DNA from: Anisus vortex
Lineage: Eukaryota; Mollusca; Gastropoda; Planorbidae
Assembly: GCA_949126835.1 (NCBI GenBank)
Contig: OX421497.1
Location: 49,175,474-49,239,473, forward strand
Reading direction: 5' to 3'
Length of the DNA: 64,000 bases
Shown here piece by piece: positions 48,784 to 59,601 of the stretch (positions are counted from its first letter, which is position 1; every line of letters begins with the position of its first letter). Both the position numbers and the translations under genes were made by a program. The notes beneath the pieces were generated by a model. The model saw only the letters and a program-made list of their open reading frames with translations. It was not told the origin of the DNA and made no database searches.

Positions 48784-49106
48784 GTAAGTTTCCATGTATA
48801 TATTTTAAGCTTTTAATCCAGTAAGATAATCAATATTTTACATTTGGCTTGCACTCCACATAATAGTACTGAAGTAAGCAAAAAAATAAGATATTTAGTT
48901 TTAGATATTTAATTGAAGCTAATTCATTTATCTATAAATTGGTGGGAGAGATTTAAAATTGATTTATTAGGTCAAATGCTAGGCTAAATTATGTCTAATT
49001 ATAACTAATTTTAAATACTTTAACGTCCAATCGATGAGTAAAACAGTATGAATTTTTTTTTTACAATACACAAGTTGTTAAAGTTTAAAAAATATAAAGG
49101 AACACT
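48784..49106. other. AT-rich intron sequence
   Basis: About 320 bp, nothing recognised. Confidence 0.45.
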
Positions 49107-49377
49107 TTGATAGAGTTTATTGTCTGTGAAAGTAACAATTTGATAGAGTTTATTGTCTGGGAAAGTAACAATTTGATAGAGTTTGTTGTCTGTGAAAGTA
49201 ACAATTTGATAGAGTTTATTGTCTGTGAAAGTAACAATTTGATAGAGTTTATTGTCTGTGAAAGTAACAATTTGATAGAGTTTATTGTCTGTGAAAGTAA
49301 CAATTTGATAGAGTTTATTGTCTGTGAAAGTAACAATTTGATAGAGTTTATTGTCTGTGAAAGTAACAATTTGATTG
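49107..49377. repeat. 33-bp minisatellite, 8 copies
   Basis: The unit is TTTGATAGAGTTTATTGTCT followed by GTGAAAGTAACAA (33 bp). Being a multiple of three it is open in both strands over about 90 codons, which is a coincidence of the unit. Nearly homogeneous; two units have single changes. Confidence 0.95.
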
Positions 49378-49696
49378 TTTATTAATTGTTATCTTAATCT
49401 AAAAGTAAATTTATTGGTTAGAATTTTAAATTTTACATTTCAGCCCAGGTTCTTAGAACTATTTACTGACCGTACATTTATTTCACAATTTCTTTAAATC
49501 TGTTATATCACTCATTGTTCAACATTTTTGGGGAGCACCATGATCTTGTTTGCTATAAATAACTTTACACGTAAAGGATGAAAAAACAGGCAATGAATAA
49601 GGTTTCTAAATAAGCTCTATATAATTGGCAAATGTGATATAGTTTAGGTGTGATATCTGCAGTACTAAAGGAAGAACTTTTTTTGTTTTTGTGTTG
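49378..49696. other. Intron spacer between two arrays
   Basis: About 320 bp, no feature seen. Confidence 0.45.
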
Positions 49697-51110
49697 ACGT
49701 ATTGGGTAATTAAGTGCATGAAACTGATGACCTTGATGTGATGTCTTGGGTAATTAAGTGCATGAAACTGATGACCTTGATGTGATGTCTTGGGTAATTA
49801 AGTGCATGAAACTGATGACCTGGATGTGATGTCTTGGGTAATTAAGTGCATGAAACTGATGACCTTGATGTGATGTCTTGGGTAATTAAGTGCATGAAAC
49901 TGATGACCTTGATGTGATGTCTTGGGTAATTAAGTGCATGAAACTGATGACCTTGATGTGATGTCTTGGGTAATTAAGTGCATGAAACTGATGACCTTGA
50001 TGTGATGTCTTGGGTAATTAAGTGCATGAAACTAATGACCTGGATGTGATGTCTTGGGTAATTAAGTGCATGAAACTGATGACCTTGATGTGATGTCTTG
50101 GGTAATTAAGTGCATGAAACTGATGACCTTGATGTGATGTCTTGGGTAATTAAGTGCATGAAACTGATGACCTTGATGTGATGTCTTGGGTAATTAAGTG
50201 CATGAAACTGATGACCTTGATGGGATGTCTTGGGTAATTAAGTGCATGAAACTAATGACCTGGATGTGATGTCTTGGGTAATTAAGTGCATGAAACTGAT
50301 GACCTTGATGTGATGTCTTGGGTAATAAAGTGTATGAAATTGATGACCTTGATGTGATGTCTTGAGTAATTAAGTGCATGAAACTGATGACCTTGATGTG
50401 ATGTCTTGGGTAATTAAGTGCATGAAATTGATGACCTTGATGTGATGTCTTGGGTAATTAAGTGCATGAAACTGATGACCTTGATGTGATGTCTTGGGTA
50501 ATTAAGTGCATGAAACTGATGACCTTGATGTGATGTCTTGGGTAATTAAGTGCATGAAACTGATGACCTGGATGTGATGTCTTGGGTAATTAAGTGCATG
50601 AAACTGATGACCTTGATGTGATGTCTTGGGTAATAAGTGCATGAAACTATTGACCTGGATGTGATGTCTTGGGTAATTAGGTGCATGAAACTGATGACCT
50701 GGATGTGATGTCTTGGGTAATTAAGTGCATGGAACTGATGACCTGGATGTGATGTCTTGGGTAATTAAGTGTATGAAACTGATGACCTGGATGTGATGTG
50801 TCTTGGGTAATTAAGTGCATGAAACTGATGACCTGGATGTGATGTCTTGGGTAATTAAGTGCATTAAACTGATGACCTGGATGTGATGTCTTGGGTAATT
50901 AAGTGCATGAAACTGATGACCTGGATGTGATGTCTTGGGTAATTAAGTGCATGAAACTAATGACCTGGATGTGATGTCTTGGGTAATTAAGTGCATGAAA
51001 CTGATGACCTGGATGTGATGTCTTGGGTAATTAAGTCCATGAAACTGATTATCTGGATGTGATGTCTTGGGTAATTAAGTGCATGAAACTAATGATCTGG
51101 ATGTGATGTC
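49697..51110. repeat. 44-bp minisatellite, about 32 copies
   Basis: The 44-bp unit is GATGTGATGTCTTGGGTAAT followed by TAAGTGCATGAAACTGATGA and CCTT or CCTG. The CCTTG type dominates the left and the CCTGG type the right. A GACTAATGACC-type variant recurs periodically. One unit gains GT (GATGTGATGTGTCTTGG). The array ends about 60 bp upstream of the acceptor of exon L, so it occupies the usual branch-point-proximal zone. Confidence 0.96.
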
Positions 51111-51169
51111 CAGGCTTTAGTAGCCTTCATAGTTTCAATATCAGCAATTCCTGTACAATTCTCTCCTAG

Positions 51170-51284
51170 GCCTGTGGGTTTTACTTCTGCTTTGAACACT
51201 ATGACTAGTAATACTTTCAATGTATCTGAAGCAGAACGCAAGCGTATATTAGATGAAGAGAACTTGCAACTACAGAAACTGAAG
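51170..51284 (+). CDS. PICALM: PICALM/AP180 exon L, start of tail with charged helix
   Basis: With the carried AA it encodes KPVGFTSALNTMTSNTFNVS and then EAERKRILDEENLQLQKLK. The second half corresponds to the human EREKQAALEEEQARLKALK segment, a charged helix. Acceptor TCTCCTAG/G; donor AAG/GTAAGG, phase 0. The helix continues directly into exon N (EQKLKE...) as in human (EQRLKE...), unless candidate exon M is included. Confidence 0.94.
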
Positions 51285-51413
51285 GTAAGGAACTAAAATA
51301 TGTCTATGCCCTTTCTCATGCATTTATTTTTATATGTAGCTTTCCTTTTCATCTTGAATTTCATAATAAATGTATAAAAGTTCATTATTAATTTATTAAT
51401 ATGCTTTTTTAAT

Positions 51414-51420
<7 letters not shown>

Positions 51421-51474
<54 letters not shown>
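51421..51474. repeat. (AT)n microsatellite
   Basis: 27 uninterrupted AT dinucleotides. Confidence 0.98.
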
Positions 51475-51480
<6 letters not shown>

Positions 51481-51699
51481 TGGATCAGGATTATATATGT
51501 ATATATGTATAATATAATGATACTGATGGTTACTTGTATTGTCACATTTCTGTCCATGCTATTAACATTCTAGTATGATCGGCATGCACAATATATATAT
51601 GTTACGGATGAAGCTGGAAGTTTGACCTTTCCGAAATTATTCAGTCATTTGACATGTTGGCCAAAGTGTGAGCTACTTGTGCTGAAAAGAGATTTTTTT

Positions 51700-51737
51700 C
51701 CCGGGTCGCATTGGGTTGGAAAAGTTTGAGAAACCTG
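51700..51737. mobile_element. hAT-type terminus fragment at the start of an array
   Basis: CCGGGTCGCATTGGGTTGGA runs into AAAGTTTGAGAAACCTG. This strongly resembles the right end of common hAT elements (complement CAGGTTTCTCAAACTTTTCC). A matching left end was not found, so the element is partial. The tandem array at 51715 begins within this terminus. Confidence 0.55.
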
Positions 51738-53193
51738 ACTAGGGAAAGTTTGAGAAACCTGACTAGGGAAAGTTTGAGAAACCTGACTAGGGAAAGTTTG
51801 AGAAACCTGACTAGGGAAAGTTTGTTTAAACTGACTAGGGAAAGTTTGTTTAAACTGACTAGGGAAAGTTTGTTTAAACTGACTAGGGAAAGTTTGTTTA
51901 AACTGACTAGGGAAAGTTTGTTTAAACTGACTAGGGAAAGTTTGTTTAAACTGACTAGGGAAAGTTTGTTTAAACTGACTAGGGAAAGTTTGTTTAAACT
52001 GACTAGGGAAAGTTTGTTTAAACTGACTAGGGAAAGTTTGTTTAAACTGACTAGGGAAAGTTTGTTTAAACTGACTAGGGAAAGTTTGTTTAAACTGACT
52101 AGGGAAAGTTTGTTTAAACTGACTAGGGAAAGTTTGTTTAAACTGACTAGGGAAAGTTTGTTTAAACTGACTAGGGAAAGTTTGTTTAAACTGACTAGGG
52201 AAAGTTTGTTTAAACTGACTAGGGAAAGTTTGTTTAAACTGACTAGGGAAAGTTTGTTTAAACTGACTAGGGAAAGTTTGTTTAAACTGACTAGGGAAAG
52301 TTTGTTTAAACTGACTAAATGTTTGGAAAGTTTGTTTAAACTGACTAAATGTTTGGAAAGTTTGTTTAAACTGACTAAATGTTTGGAAAGTTTGTTTAAA
52401 CTGACTAAATGTTTGGAAAGTTTGTTTAAACTGACTAAATGTTTGGAAAGTTTGTTTAAACTGACTAAATGTTTGGAAAGTTTGTTTAAACTGACTAAAT
52501 GTTTGGAAAGTTTGTTTAAACTGACTAAATGTTTGGAAAGTTTGTTTAAACTGACTAAATGTTTGGAAAGTATGTTTAAACTGACTAAATGTTTGGAAAG
52601 TTTGTTTAAACTGACTAAATGTTTGGAAAGTTTGTTTAAACTGACTAGGGAAAGTTTGTTTAAACTGACTAGGGAAAGTTTGTTTAAACTGACTAGGGAA
52701 AGTTTGTTTAAACTGACTAGGGAAAGTTTGTTTAAACTGACTAGGGAAAGTTTGTTTAAACTGACTAGGGAAAGTTTGTTTAAACTGACTAAATGTTTGG
52801 AAAGTTTGTTTAAACTGACTAAATGTTTGGAAAGTTTGTTTAAACTGACTAAATGTTTGGAAAGTTTGTTTAAACTGACTAAATGTTTGGAAAGTTTGTT
52901 TAAACTGACTAAATGTTTGGAAAGTTTGTTTAAACTGACTAAATGTTTGGAAAGTATGTTTAAACTGACTAAATGTTTGGAAAGTTTGTTTAAACTGACT
53001 AAATGTTTGGAAAGTTTGTTTAAACTGATTAAATGTTTGGAAAGTTTGTTTAAACTGACTAAATGTTTGGAAAGTTTGTTTAAACTGACTAAATGTTTGG
53101 AAAGTTTGTTTAAACTGACTAAATGTTTGGAAAGTTTGTTTAAACTGACTAAATGTTGGGAAAGTTTGTTTAAACTGACTAAATGTTTGGAAA
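51715..53193. repeat. 24/30-bp minisatellite, about 55 units
   Basis: Three unit types occur in blocks. First come four units AAAGTTTGAGAAACCTGACT plus AGGG. Then about 21 24-bp units GGAAAGTTTGTTTAAACTGA plus CTAG, then about 11 30-bp units in which CTAGGG becomes CTAAATGTTTGG. After a return to six 24-bp units, a final block of 30-bp units follows. Both lengths are multiples of three, so one 498-codon frame (51711-53207) spans everything. Each unit holds the palindrome GTTTAAAC. I judge the frame non-coding: it has no non-repeat content and its start lies in transposon-like sequence. Confidence 0.96.
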
Positions 53194-53207
53194 TTGAATT
53201 TTGTTAA

Positions 53208-53895
53208 AATGGGAAAAACCAGAGTAAAAGATGTATTTAAAATATTAAAAAAAAACTTTTTTTTTTTAAAGTTCAGGAATTCTTAACTCCTATCATGTTT
53301 GTTTTTTAGAAACTTTTCTATGAGTATGAGAAACTGCCAAAATACCATTTCTATTTGGAGTATTTACACTACAAGTTAAGTTAACATCAAGCAATTTAAA
53401 AAATTTTGATATGTTGGTTTGTTAGTTTTTGGTAAAAATTGTGAAAAGTTTGTGAATCACAAATGATTTTAAAATATGAACCTAGTTCAGCTGGTCATTT
53501 TGTAAAGTGCAGAGTAATCCTTTGACTCCAAAAATTGAATTAGGGCGTGGCAAGTAATACAAGATTGCCTAGGGTTGTGGAGAATAATTAACTTATAAAG
53601 AAGATCGAGAGAAAGTGAAAAAAGAAATGGAGGAATCTGTAAATCTCACAGTCATGATAAACTTATTCAATATCAACATCTAACAATGAAGCTGTTGCCA
53701 TGGGCTCTGACTTGTAGGAAAATCCAAACCATTGCCGGACAATAATTATGGGAAAAGTTTGTGTGTGATGTGTAAAAAGAGTTCAGCACTTTGTTGTTGA
53801 TTCTGCTGCAAAGATGTTCATGCAATTTATAAGATAAATAACAAAGTAGACGAAGGATATGGAGGGAAATCACTTGCCGGTTTATGTCATAATAG
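53208..53895. other. AT-rich intron sequence
   Basis: About 690 bp with no recognised element. A few AG/GT-like sites were inspected but gave no family-like peptide. Confidence 0.4.
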
Positions 53896-54122
53896 ACAAA
53901 AACCAGGAAGTAGATGTAACCACCAAATGTTAATTTGCAAGCTCAAGGTAAGAAGATACTTAACATAGCAGGGATCTCCAAAGTAATATGAAGAAGAAAG
54001 TTTGAGAAAATGGACGCATTTGTTTACCAGATATTGACAGAAGTCCTGGTGGTTTATGAAGAATTTTGTGCATCTAGGATCAGAATATCACTGTATTCTA
54101 GAAGTAAGTTTTCCATTCTACA
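53896..54122. repeat. 227-bp direct repeat, left copy (partner 54673-54905)
   Basis: It starts ACAAAAACCAGGAAGTAGAT and ends AGTAAGTTTTCCATTCTACA. The partner about 780 bp downstream is about 93% similar by eye and differs mainly by small indels (an AGA repeat is longer there). The pair brackets the broken LINE at 54140-54650. Confidence 0.9.
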
Positions 54123-54139
54123 TTCCTGCTACAGCCACA

Positions 54140-54650
54140 TTATATTTCTCAAGACATGATAGACGCTAACATCGTCACTTTGTACAAAAGCAAAGGTGAC
54201 AGGAGCGATTGCAACAACTATCGGGACATCTCCCTACTCAGCATTGTTGGTAAAGTGTTTGCCCGCGTCGTCCTTGCCAGCCTGCAGGCCCTCGCATCAC
54301 AGTGTGGCTTCAGGGCTGTCCGATCAACAGTGGACATGATCTTCTCTCTACGCCAGGTGCAGGAGAAGTGTCAGGAACAGCAGATGCCACTCTACATAGC
54401 CTTCATCGATCTCACAAGGGCATTTGATCTGGTCAGTCGAGGCCCGCAGTCACATCCTGCATAGAAACTGGACATAATGAGACTGCCGTCCAGAAATGAG
54501 CGAGGCGGAAACACCATCTACAACAGCCATCCGCCTTTATATGCCTCAAGTGCGTCAGGGATTGCCACTCCAGGGTTGGCCTACACAGCCATTCTCGGCG
54601 GTGCAGTTGGATACCTCACATATGAAGCTACACCATCGTCTCTCGCGACG
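54140..54650 (+). pseudogene. Internally deleted non-LTR retrotransposon (LINE) copy
   Basis: The first part (54156-54440) encodes reverse-transcriptase sequence: DRSDCNNYRDISLLSIVGKV, then CGFRAVRSTVDMIFSLRQVQ, then YIAFIDLTRAFDLVSR. It then jumps to the C-terminal zinc finger (about 54541-54605, another frame): CLKCVRDCHSRVGLHSHSRR. All of the catalytic FADD region between them is missing, so the copy is dead. The related copy at 57540 retains that region. The element lies in the intron after exon L, same strand as the gene. Confidence 0.85.
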
Positions 54651-54672
54651 GACAGATGGCGACAACGACGAA

Positions 54673-54905
54673 ACAAAAACCAGGAAGAAGATGTCACCAC
54701 CAAATGTTAATTTGCAAGCTCAATGTAAGAAGATACTTAACATAGCAGGGATCTCCACAGTAATATGAAGAAGAAGAAGAAAGTTTGTGAAAATGGACGC
54801 ATTCGTTTACCAGATATTGACAGAAGTCCTGGTGGTTTATGAAGAATTTTTGCATCTATGATCAGAATATCACTGTATTCTAGAAGTAAGTTTTCCATTC
54901 TACAT
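54673..54905. repeat. 233-bp direct repeat, right copy
   Basis: Partner of 53896-54122. It directly follows the 3' end of the broken LINE, so it could be LINE 3' UTR. The presence of a copy upstream of the LINE argues instead for a local duplication or a flank shared by tandem insertion. Confidence 0.9.
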
Positions 54906-55902
54906 GAGAAACCGCTCACACATGATTTTTTGGCATTTTCTTCTTCTTCTTCTATTAGCCAGTCTGCAGAGCTGTTTGCTCTCTTGCAGTCAATGCCAGA
55001 CAAACATATTTACATGTCTTTTTTCAGTTGTTCAATACTGCTATATAGTGTGTTGGTAATGGTAGGTTGAGGGGGAGCAGAGTGTATCTGAGGATTTTTT
55101 GGCATAGAAAATAATAACTATCTCAGCTTCCTAATCACTGGCAGGTGGACACGGGTATTGTTAATGCTATTGCACTGCTAAGTGCGCAACAAATTGCTTA
55201 AAATTTGGAAATAATAAACTTTTGTTAAATTGCAAATGTCCGTAAAAGTTCATCTTGTTGTACAGTGAAGATCAAGATAAAGTAAGAGATTGAATCTAAT
55301 ATAAACTTGTTATGAAATCTGCACTTTGCATTCTTCTTTCGATTGGGTCAATCACTCCATGCCATTTCACATACTGGCGTCAATGGACATCAGCTGGTCC
55401 ATTAACATCATTAGTGATCATTCCCTGCGTTGGCTTGACACTTCCAACTTTTACAGATTTCAGGCTTTGGCCGTAACATGTATATATGCAGTAAACTGAA
55501 ATCATCTTTTGTAAACACTGTCTTCTTTATTAAGTCCTTTTTTTTTATCATTTACTAACTTTTAATTTTATTGCTTTGTTTGAACTCTCATCAATTAATC
55601 TAAAACTAAACTCTTGTGTTAACTCATGAAAGCTCACACAACTTTCACTTTGGACAATAATAGTTTCATATGCCTTTATTTCTTGAACACAAATATATTG
55701 ACTAAAATCCTGCCAACCTTTCGATTTCTTATCAATTAATATCATATATAGTTGAAATATTCAAATATTTTAATTTAGTAAAGAAATTAAAGAAATATAT
55801 TTTTATATCAATTTTGTACAAAGTTTGCAGTTGTTATCTATAAACCAAATTTCAATTTTATCTTCTTTAAACCATAAGAAAAACTTTCTGACCACATTTT
55901 GA
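54906..55902. other. Intron sequence without recognised gene
   Basis: About 1 kb. It contains a short CTT-repeat run at about 54939-54953. The small open frames (65-88 codons) show no family match. Confidence 0.45.
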
Positions 55903-56142
55903 CATTTTTGATTGATCATAACAACACAGAAAATGTTATTTTTGATTGATCATAACAACACAGAAAATGTTATTTTTGATTGATCATAACAACACAGAAA
56001 ATGTTATTTTTGATTGATCATAACAACACAGAAAATGTTATTTTTGATTGATCATAACAATACAGAAAATGTTATTTTTGATTGATCATAACAACACAGA
56101 AAATGTTATTTTTGACTGATCATAACAACACAGAAAATGTTA
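55903..56142. repeat. 34-bp minisatellite, 7 copies
   Basis: The unit is TTTTTGATTGATCATAACAA followed by CACAGAAAATGTTA. The exact 34-bp period is seen at 55921 and 55955. The unit contains the TGATCA palindrome. It ends about 165 bp before candidate exon M. Confidence 0.95.
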
Positions 56143-56309
56143 TTAAATGGTTGAACTGAATTCTATTTTTTTTCCCTTTAGAAAGATGTGAATGAAATGT
56201 GTTAATAAAAAACTTGGAAATGAATTTTAATAGAAACTATATTTAGTTGGGTAACCTCTCCATGATTCACTTTTTGGCCCATGATTTTTGCAACTATTTA
56301 ATTGGTCAG

Positions 56310-56363
56310 GCTGCCGATGAATCATTTGTTGAGGCTGAAGGAGCAGATGCTGAAAATATCTTT
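56310..56363 (+). CDS. PICALM: Candidate PICALM cassette exon M (54 nt)
   Basis: It encodes AADESFVEAEGADAENIF, phase 0-0. Acceptor AATTGGTCAG/GCT and consensus donor TTT/GTGAGT. The peptide is strongly acidic and would interrupt the charged helix that otherwise runs from exon L (QLQKLK) into exon N (EQKLKE). Skipping it restores the arrangement of human CALM (ALKEQRLKE), so it is best read as an alternatively spliced insert. No family match for the insert itself. Confidence 0.6.
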
Positions 56364-56663
56364 GTGAGTAAATCTTCCCTCCACCCTGTTTTAAACCAAC
56401 ACAGACAAACAAATAGCTGTTAGACACATCTTGTCCAATGGCTGATTGTAAAACCCTTACAATGTTATCATTTTTTTTGTAGACCTAATCCAAACAATTT
56501 GGTAAAAATTTATTTAAAGTTTTAATTAGAATTATATAATTTTTTTTGAGTATTCATTTAAATTTAAAAGGGATAGGTATTTATATTGATAAAATGAAAG
56601 AAAATATTAATTGTAACTAAAGAAGATTGGAACAATAAATGGTAATAAGTAGTAACTGAAAAA

Positions 56664-56806
56664 CATATTCAGGTTTTATATAACTTGAAATAGGTGAAGA
56701 AAAATTGACTTAATTGTGAACATTTCTGAAATATGCATTCAGGTTTTATATAACTTGGAATAGGTGAAGAAAAATTGACTTAATTGTGAACATTTTGGAA
56801 ATGTGT
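56664..56806. repeat. 70-bp tandem duplication
   Basis: ATTCAGGTTTTATATAACTT is present at 56667 and 56737. Each is followed by GGTGAAGAAAAATTGACTTA and GTGAACATTT. Two copies only. Confidence 0.9.
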
Positions 56807-56949
56807 CATATATTTGTGAATTCCTTTAGCATAAAAATAATTATTTTAATTTTTTTGTTTATTTAATAACTAGACCATAAGTTCCATCAAGTTTTTGGGG
56901 ACTTAAAAAATATTCACAAACTTTAAAAAATTTGAACTACCTTGAATAC

Positions 56950-57470
56950 TACCAGATTTTTTTACTCATACCTACAGCGCAGAGTTAACACCCCTAGTTT
57001 GGATTACCAAAGCTATATTTTGTACTTGACTAGCAGATATGTCATACCCCTAATTTTGAGAGCTACGCTGCATACAATTTCTAAAATATCATATTATTTT
57101 TAAAACATAAACGCTACTAAATATTCACCTTTGTTTGGAAACTGTCCTTAAAAATAGTTGACAATCATGAATAACATAAACAAATAAAGGTACCCTTTCT
57201 TTAATTTTTATCGACAGATCAACATAGCCATTAGCCCTATGGGAAAGTTTTTTGCTATTCAAGCCTTGCATTTGTGTCTACATATTCATAAACAAGGTGT
57301 CCCACAAGAAGACAAAACTATCATTGCTATAATATCTTTAGTGTAAATGTATGTTCATAAAAGGCCAAATATAGGCCAGTGGACATAAAACAGTTTTTCA
57401 AAAATAAAATTTAGGGCTTTGCTTTCTACATCACTACAATCACCAATATGGGTTATAGTTGCAACTTTTT
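56950..57470 (-). mobile_element. R1-family copy in inverted orientation, decayed
   Basis: The reverse complement matches R1 bodies. AAACATAAACGCTACTAAATATTCACC corresponds to the R1 block near 32860. GCCATTAGCCCTATGGGAAAG corresponds to 32735-32750. ACATCACTACAATCACCAAT with TGGGTTATAGTTGCAACT corresponds to the region near 20330. Much of the middle is deleted, and termini are degenerate. Confidence 0.6.
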
Positions 57471-57539
57471 GACATAGTGGACCTTTCTGCTCGGAATCCG
57501 CACTGTGATTCGGGATACACTCTCTCAGCGAGCTTTTGC

Positions 57540-58945
57540 AGTTTCTTTAGAGGTCCAGAATCGATATGATCTTCTCACTAAGACAACTCCAAGAAAAGTG
57601 CAGTGAGCAACACATGCCCCTCTATCTGGCTTTCATTGATCTGACAAGGGCTTTCGACCTGGTCAGCAGAGATGGACTCTTTACAGTCTTGGCAAAGGTT
57701 GGCTGCTCACCAAAACTGCTGAAGATAATACAGCCATTCAATTATGGAATGAAAGGCACAGTGCAGTATGATGGGTCAACTTCGGCCGCATTTGACATCC
57801 TCAGCGGAGTCAAACAGGGTTGTGTCCTTGCCCCAACACTCTTTGGCATCTTTTTTCCCAGCCTATTGAGACATGCCTTTGGAACTTCAACCGAGGGGGT
57901 CTATCTACACACCCGTTCTGATGGTAAACTATTCAACCTGGCCAGGCTTAAGTCTAAGAGGAAGATACAGGAGACCGTGATTAGGGACATGCTTTTTGCA
58001 GATGACGCTGCCTTAGCCACACACACAGAGGCAGAACTGCAAAGCCTAATGGACCGCTTTGCCAAGACCACTATCAACTTTGGCCTCACTATCAGCCTAA
58101 AAAAGATTAATGTGATGGCCCAGGAAGCTGATTCTCCCAAAACAACGATCAACGACTGCGAACTTGAGGCTGTGGAGCATTACACATACCTTGGCTCCAC
58201 CATCACTAGCAACCTATCTCTAGATGCAAAGCTCAACACAAGGATCGGCAAGGCCTCCACAACACTGGCCAGACTATCACACAGAGTGGAACAACAAAAA
58301 GCTGACCATAAGAACCAAGGTTGCATTTGTGTTAAGCACTCTACTTTATGCCAGCAAAACATGGACCCTATACTTTAGACAAGAGAAGAGATTGAGTGCT
58401 TATCACATGCGCTGCCTCCGACGCATACTCGGAATCTCCTGGCAGGACCATGTCACGAACAACGAGGTGCTGCGGCAGGCTGGGATGCCAAGCATGCCTA
58501 CTCTGATCTGCCAAACACTGGCTCAGATGGTTGGGACATGTGGGTAGGATGGACGATGGCAGAATACCCAAAGACATCCTATACTCTGAACTAGCCAGAG
58601 GAAAGAGGTCGGCCCCACCTCCATTTTAGGGATGTCTGCAAGAGAGACATGAAAGCCCTAGCCATGGATATAAACAGCTGGGAGGAACTTGCCAAGGACA
58701 GGTCCAGTTGGAGACGAGCGCTGACCTCCGGACCTGCAACTGCTCGCTGACGAGAAGCGCACCAGAAGGAAGGGAAGAGACCAACCCACGACCAATTCTG
58801 TCTTCTTGTGCCAGACGTGCAACAGGGACTGTCACTCGCTTGTGGGCTTGTACAGCCACAGCAGAAGCTGCAAGGCCAAGAGCACACATTACCCCAAGGG
58901 CACGCAAAATTCCGTCGTCTCACGAGACTAATGGAAGCCAACAAC
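57540..58945 (+). pseudogene. 5'-truncated LINE ORF2 with frameshifts (reverse transcriptase to zinc finger)
   Basis: The frame at 57566-58300 encodes the palm of a non-LTR reverse transcriptase. AFIDLTRAFDLVSRDGLF is at residues 22-39, GVKQGCVLAPTLFGIFF at 81-97, and the catalytic FADD box at 144-147 (57995-58006), followed by GLTISLKK. The sequence continues in another frame at 58300-58545 with MRCLRRILGISWQDHVTNNE and onward. A further frameshift leads to [17 protein letters not shown] and DVCKRDMKALAMDINSWEEL. The end (58807-58925, again another frame) is a zinc finger CQTCNRDCHSLVGLYSHSRS. At least three frameshifts make it non-functional. It lacks the endonuclease and the start of RT. 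The clade is not decided here; the tail finger and RT text resemble widespread invertebrate LINEs often annotated as endonuclease-reverse transcriptase. Confidence 0.88.
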
Positions 58946-59492
58946 AACAATGACATAGTAGTCTCATTTTTTAAAACTATTAAAAACTGTAACTAATTTG
59001 TTAGAGATTTTGATTTAAAAAATGTGCGACTTGTACATGATAATCTGATAAATGACTTAAAAAAAAACTTTCATTACAGCTTTGTAATGTATGTGCTGTG
59101 CACAGGAACACAGGATTTTTCACTGGGAGGGTCTGAACTTTCATGTGAAAAACATTTTCTTTTTTTTTTCAAATTTAACAGACACAACAAAAAAAGACAG
59201 TTTAAAAATCAATTTTTTTCCCAAAACTTCGGGAGAATGTTTAGCTCCCCCCCCTCCCCCTCAGCCCACCTCGTGGCTACACCCCTAGGTGTCCCTACTT
59301 ATTACTAAGAAAAGTAATTATTATTTCTGATCTAATTGAGCTAACAATCAGTATTCATTTAACTTTTGTAATGGTTCTACCAAAGGCAGGGAAAATCTTA
59401 CTAGAAACAATAATTAATTGTTTGCTGTTTCCACTACAGGTTACATGCAGTCTAGTATGGATTGAGTAAATGAATAATAATTTTCTTGACTC
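58946..59492. other. Intron sequence with a pyrimidine-rich patch
   Basis: It includes a C-rich run near 59248-59262 and overlapping 65- and 94-codon frames with no family match. No exon seen. Confidence 0.45.
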
Positions 59493-59493
59493 A

Positions 59494-59601
59494 GGGTTAT
59501 AATCCATCAACTTATTGAATATCAACATTAGGGTTATAATCCATCAACTTATTGAATATCAACATTAGGTTTATAATCCATCAACTTATTGAATATCAAC
59601 A
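59494..59601. repeat. 37-bp tandem repeat, three copies
   Basis: GGGTTATAATCCATCAACTT followed by ATTGAATATCAACATTA occurs at 59494, 59531 and, with one change, about 59568. Confidence 0.92.

Noticed and set aside
54737..55070. Opposite-strand frames of 88 and 70 codons
   Set aside because: They overlap on opposite strands, contain CTT-repeat-derived serine/phenylalanine or glutamate runs, and show no family resemblance.
58591..58956. Minus-strand 121- and 93-codon frames
   Set aside because: They are antisense shadows of the decayed LINE C-terminus.
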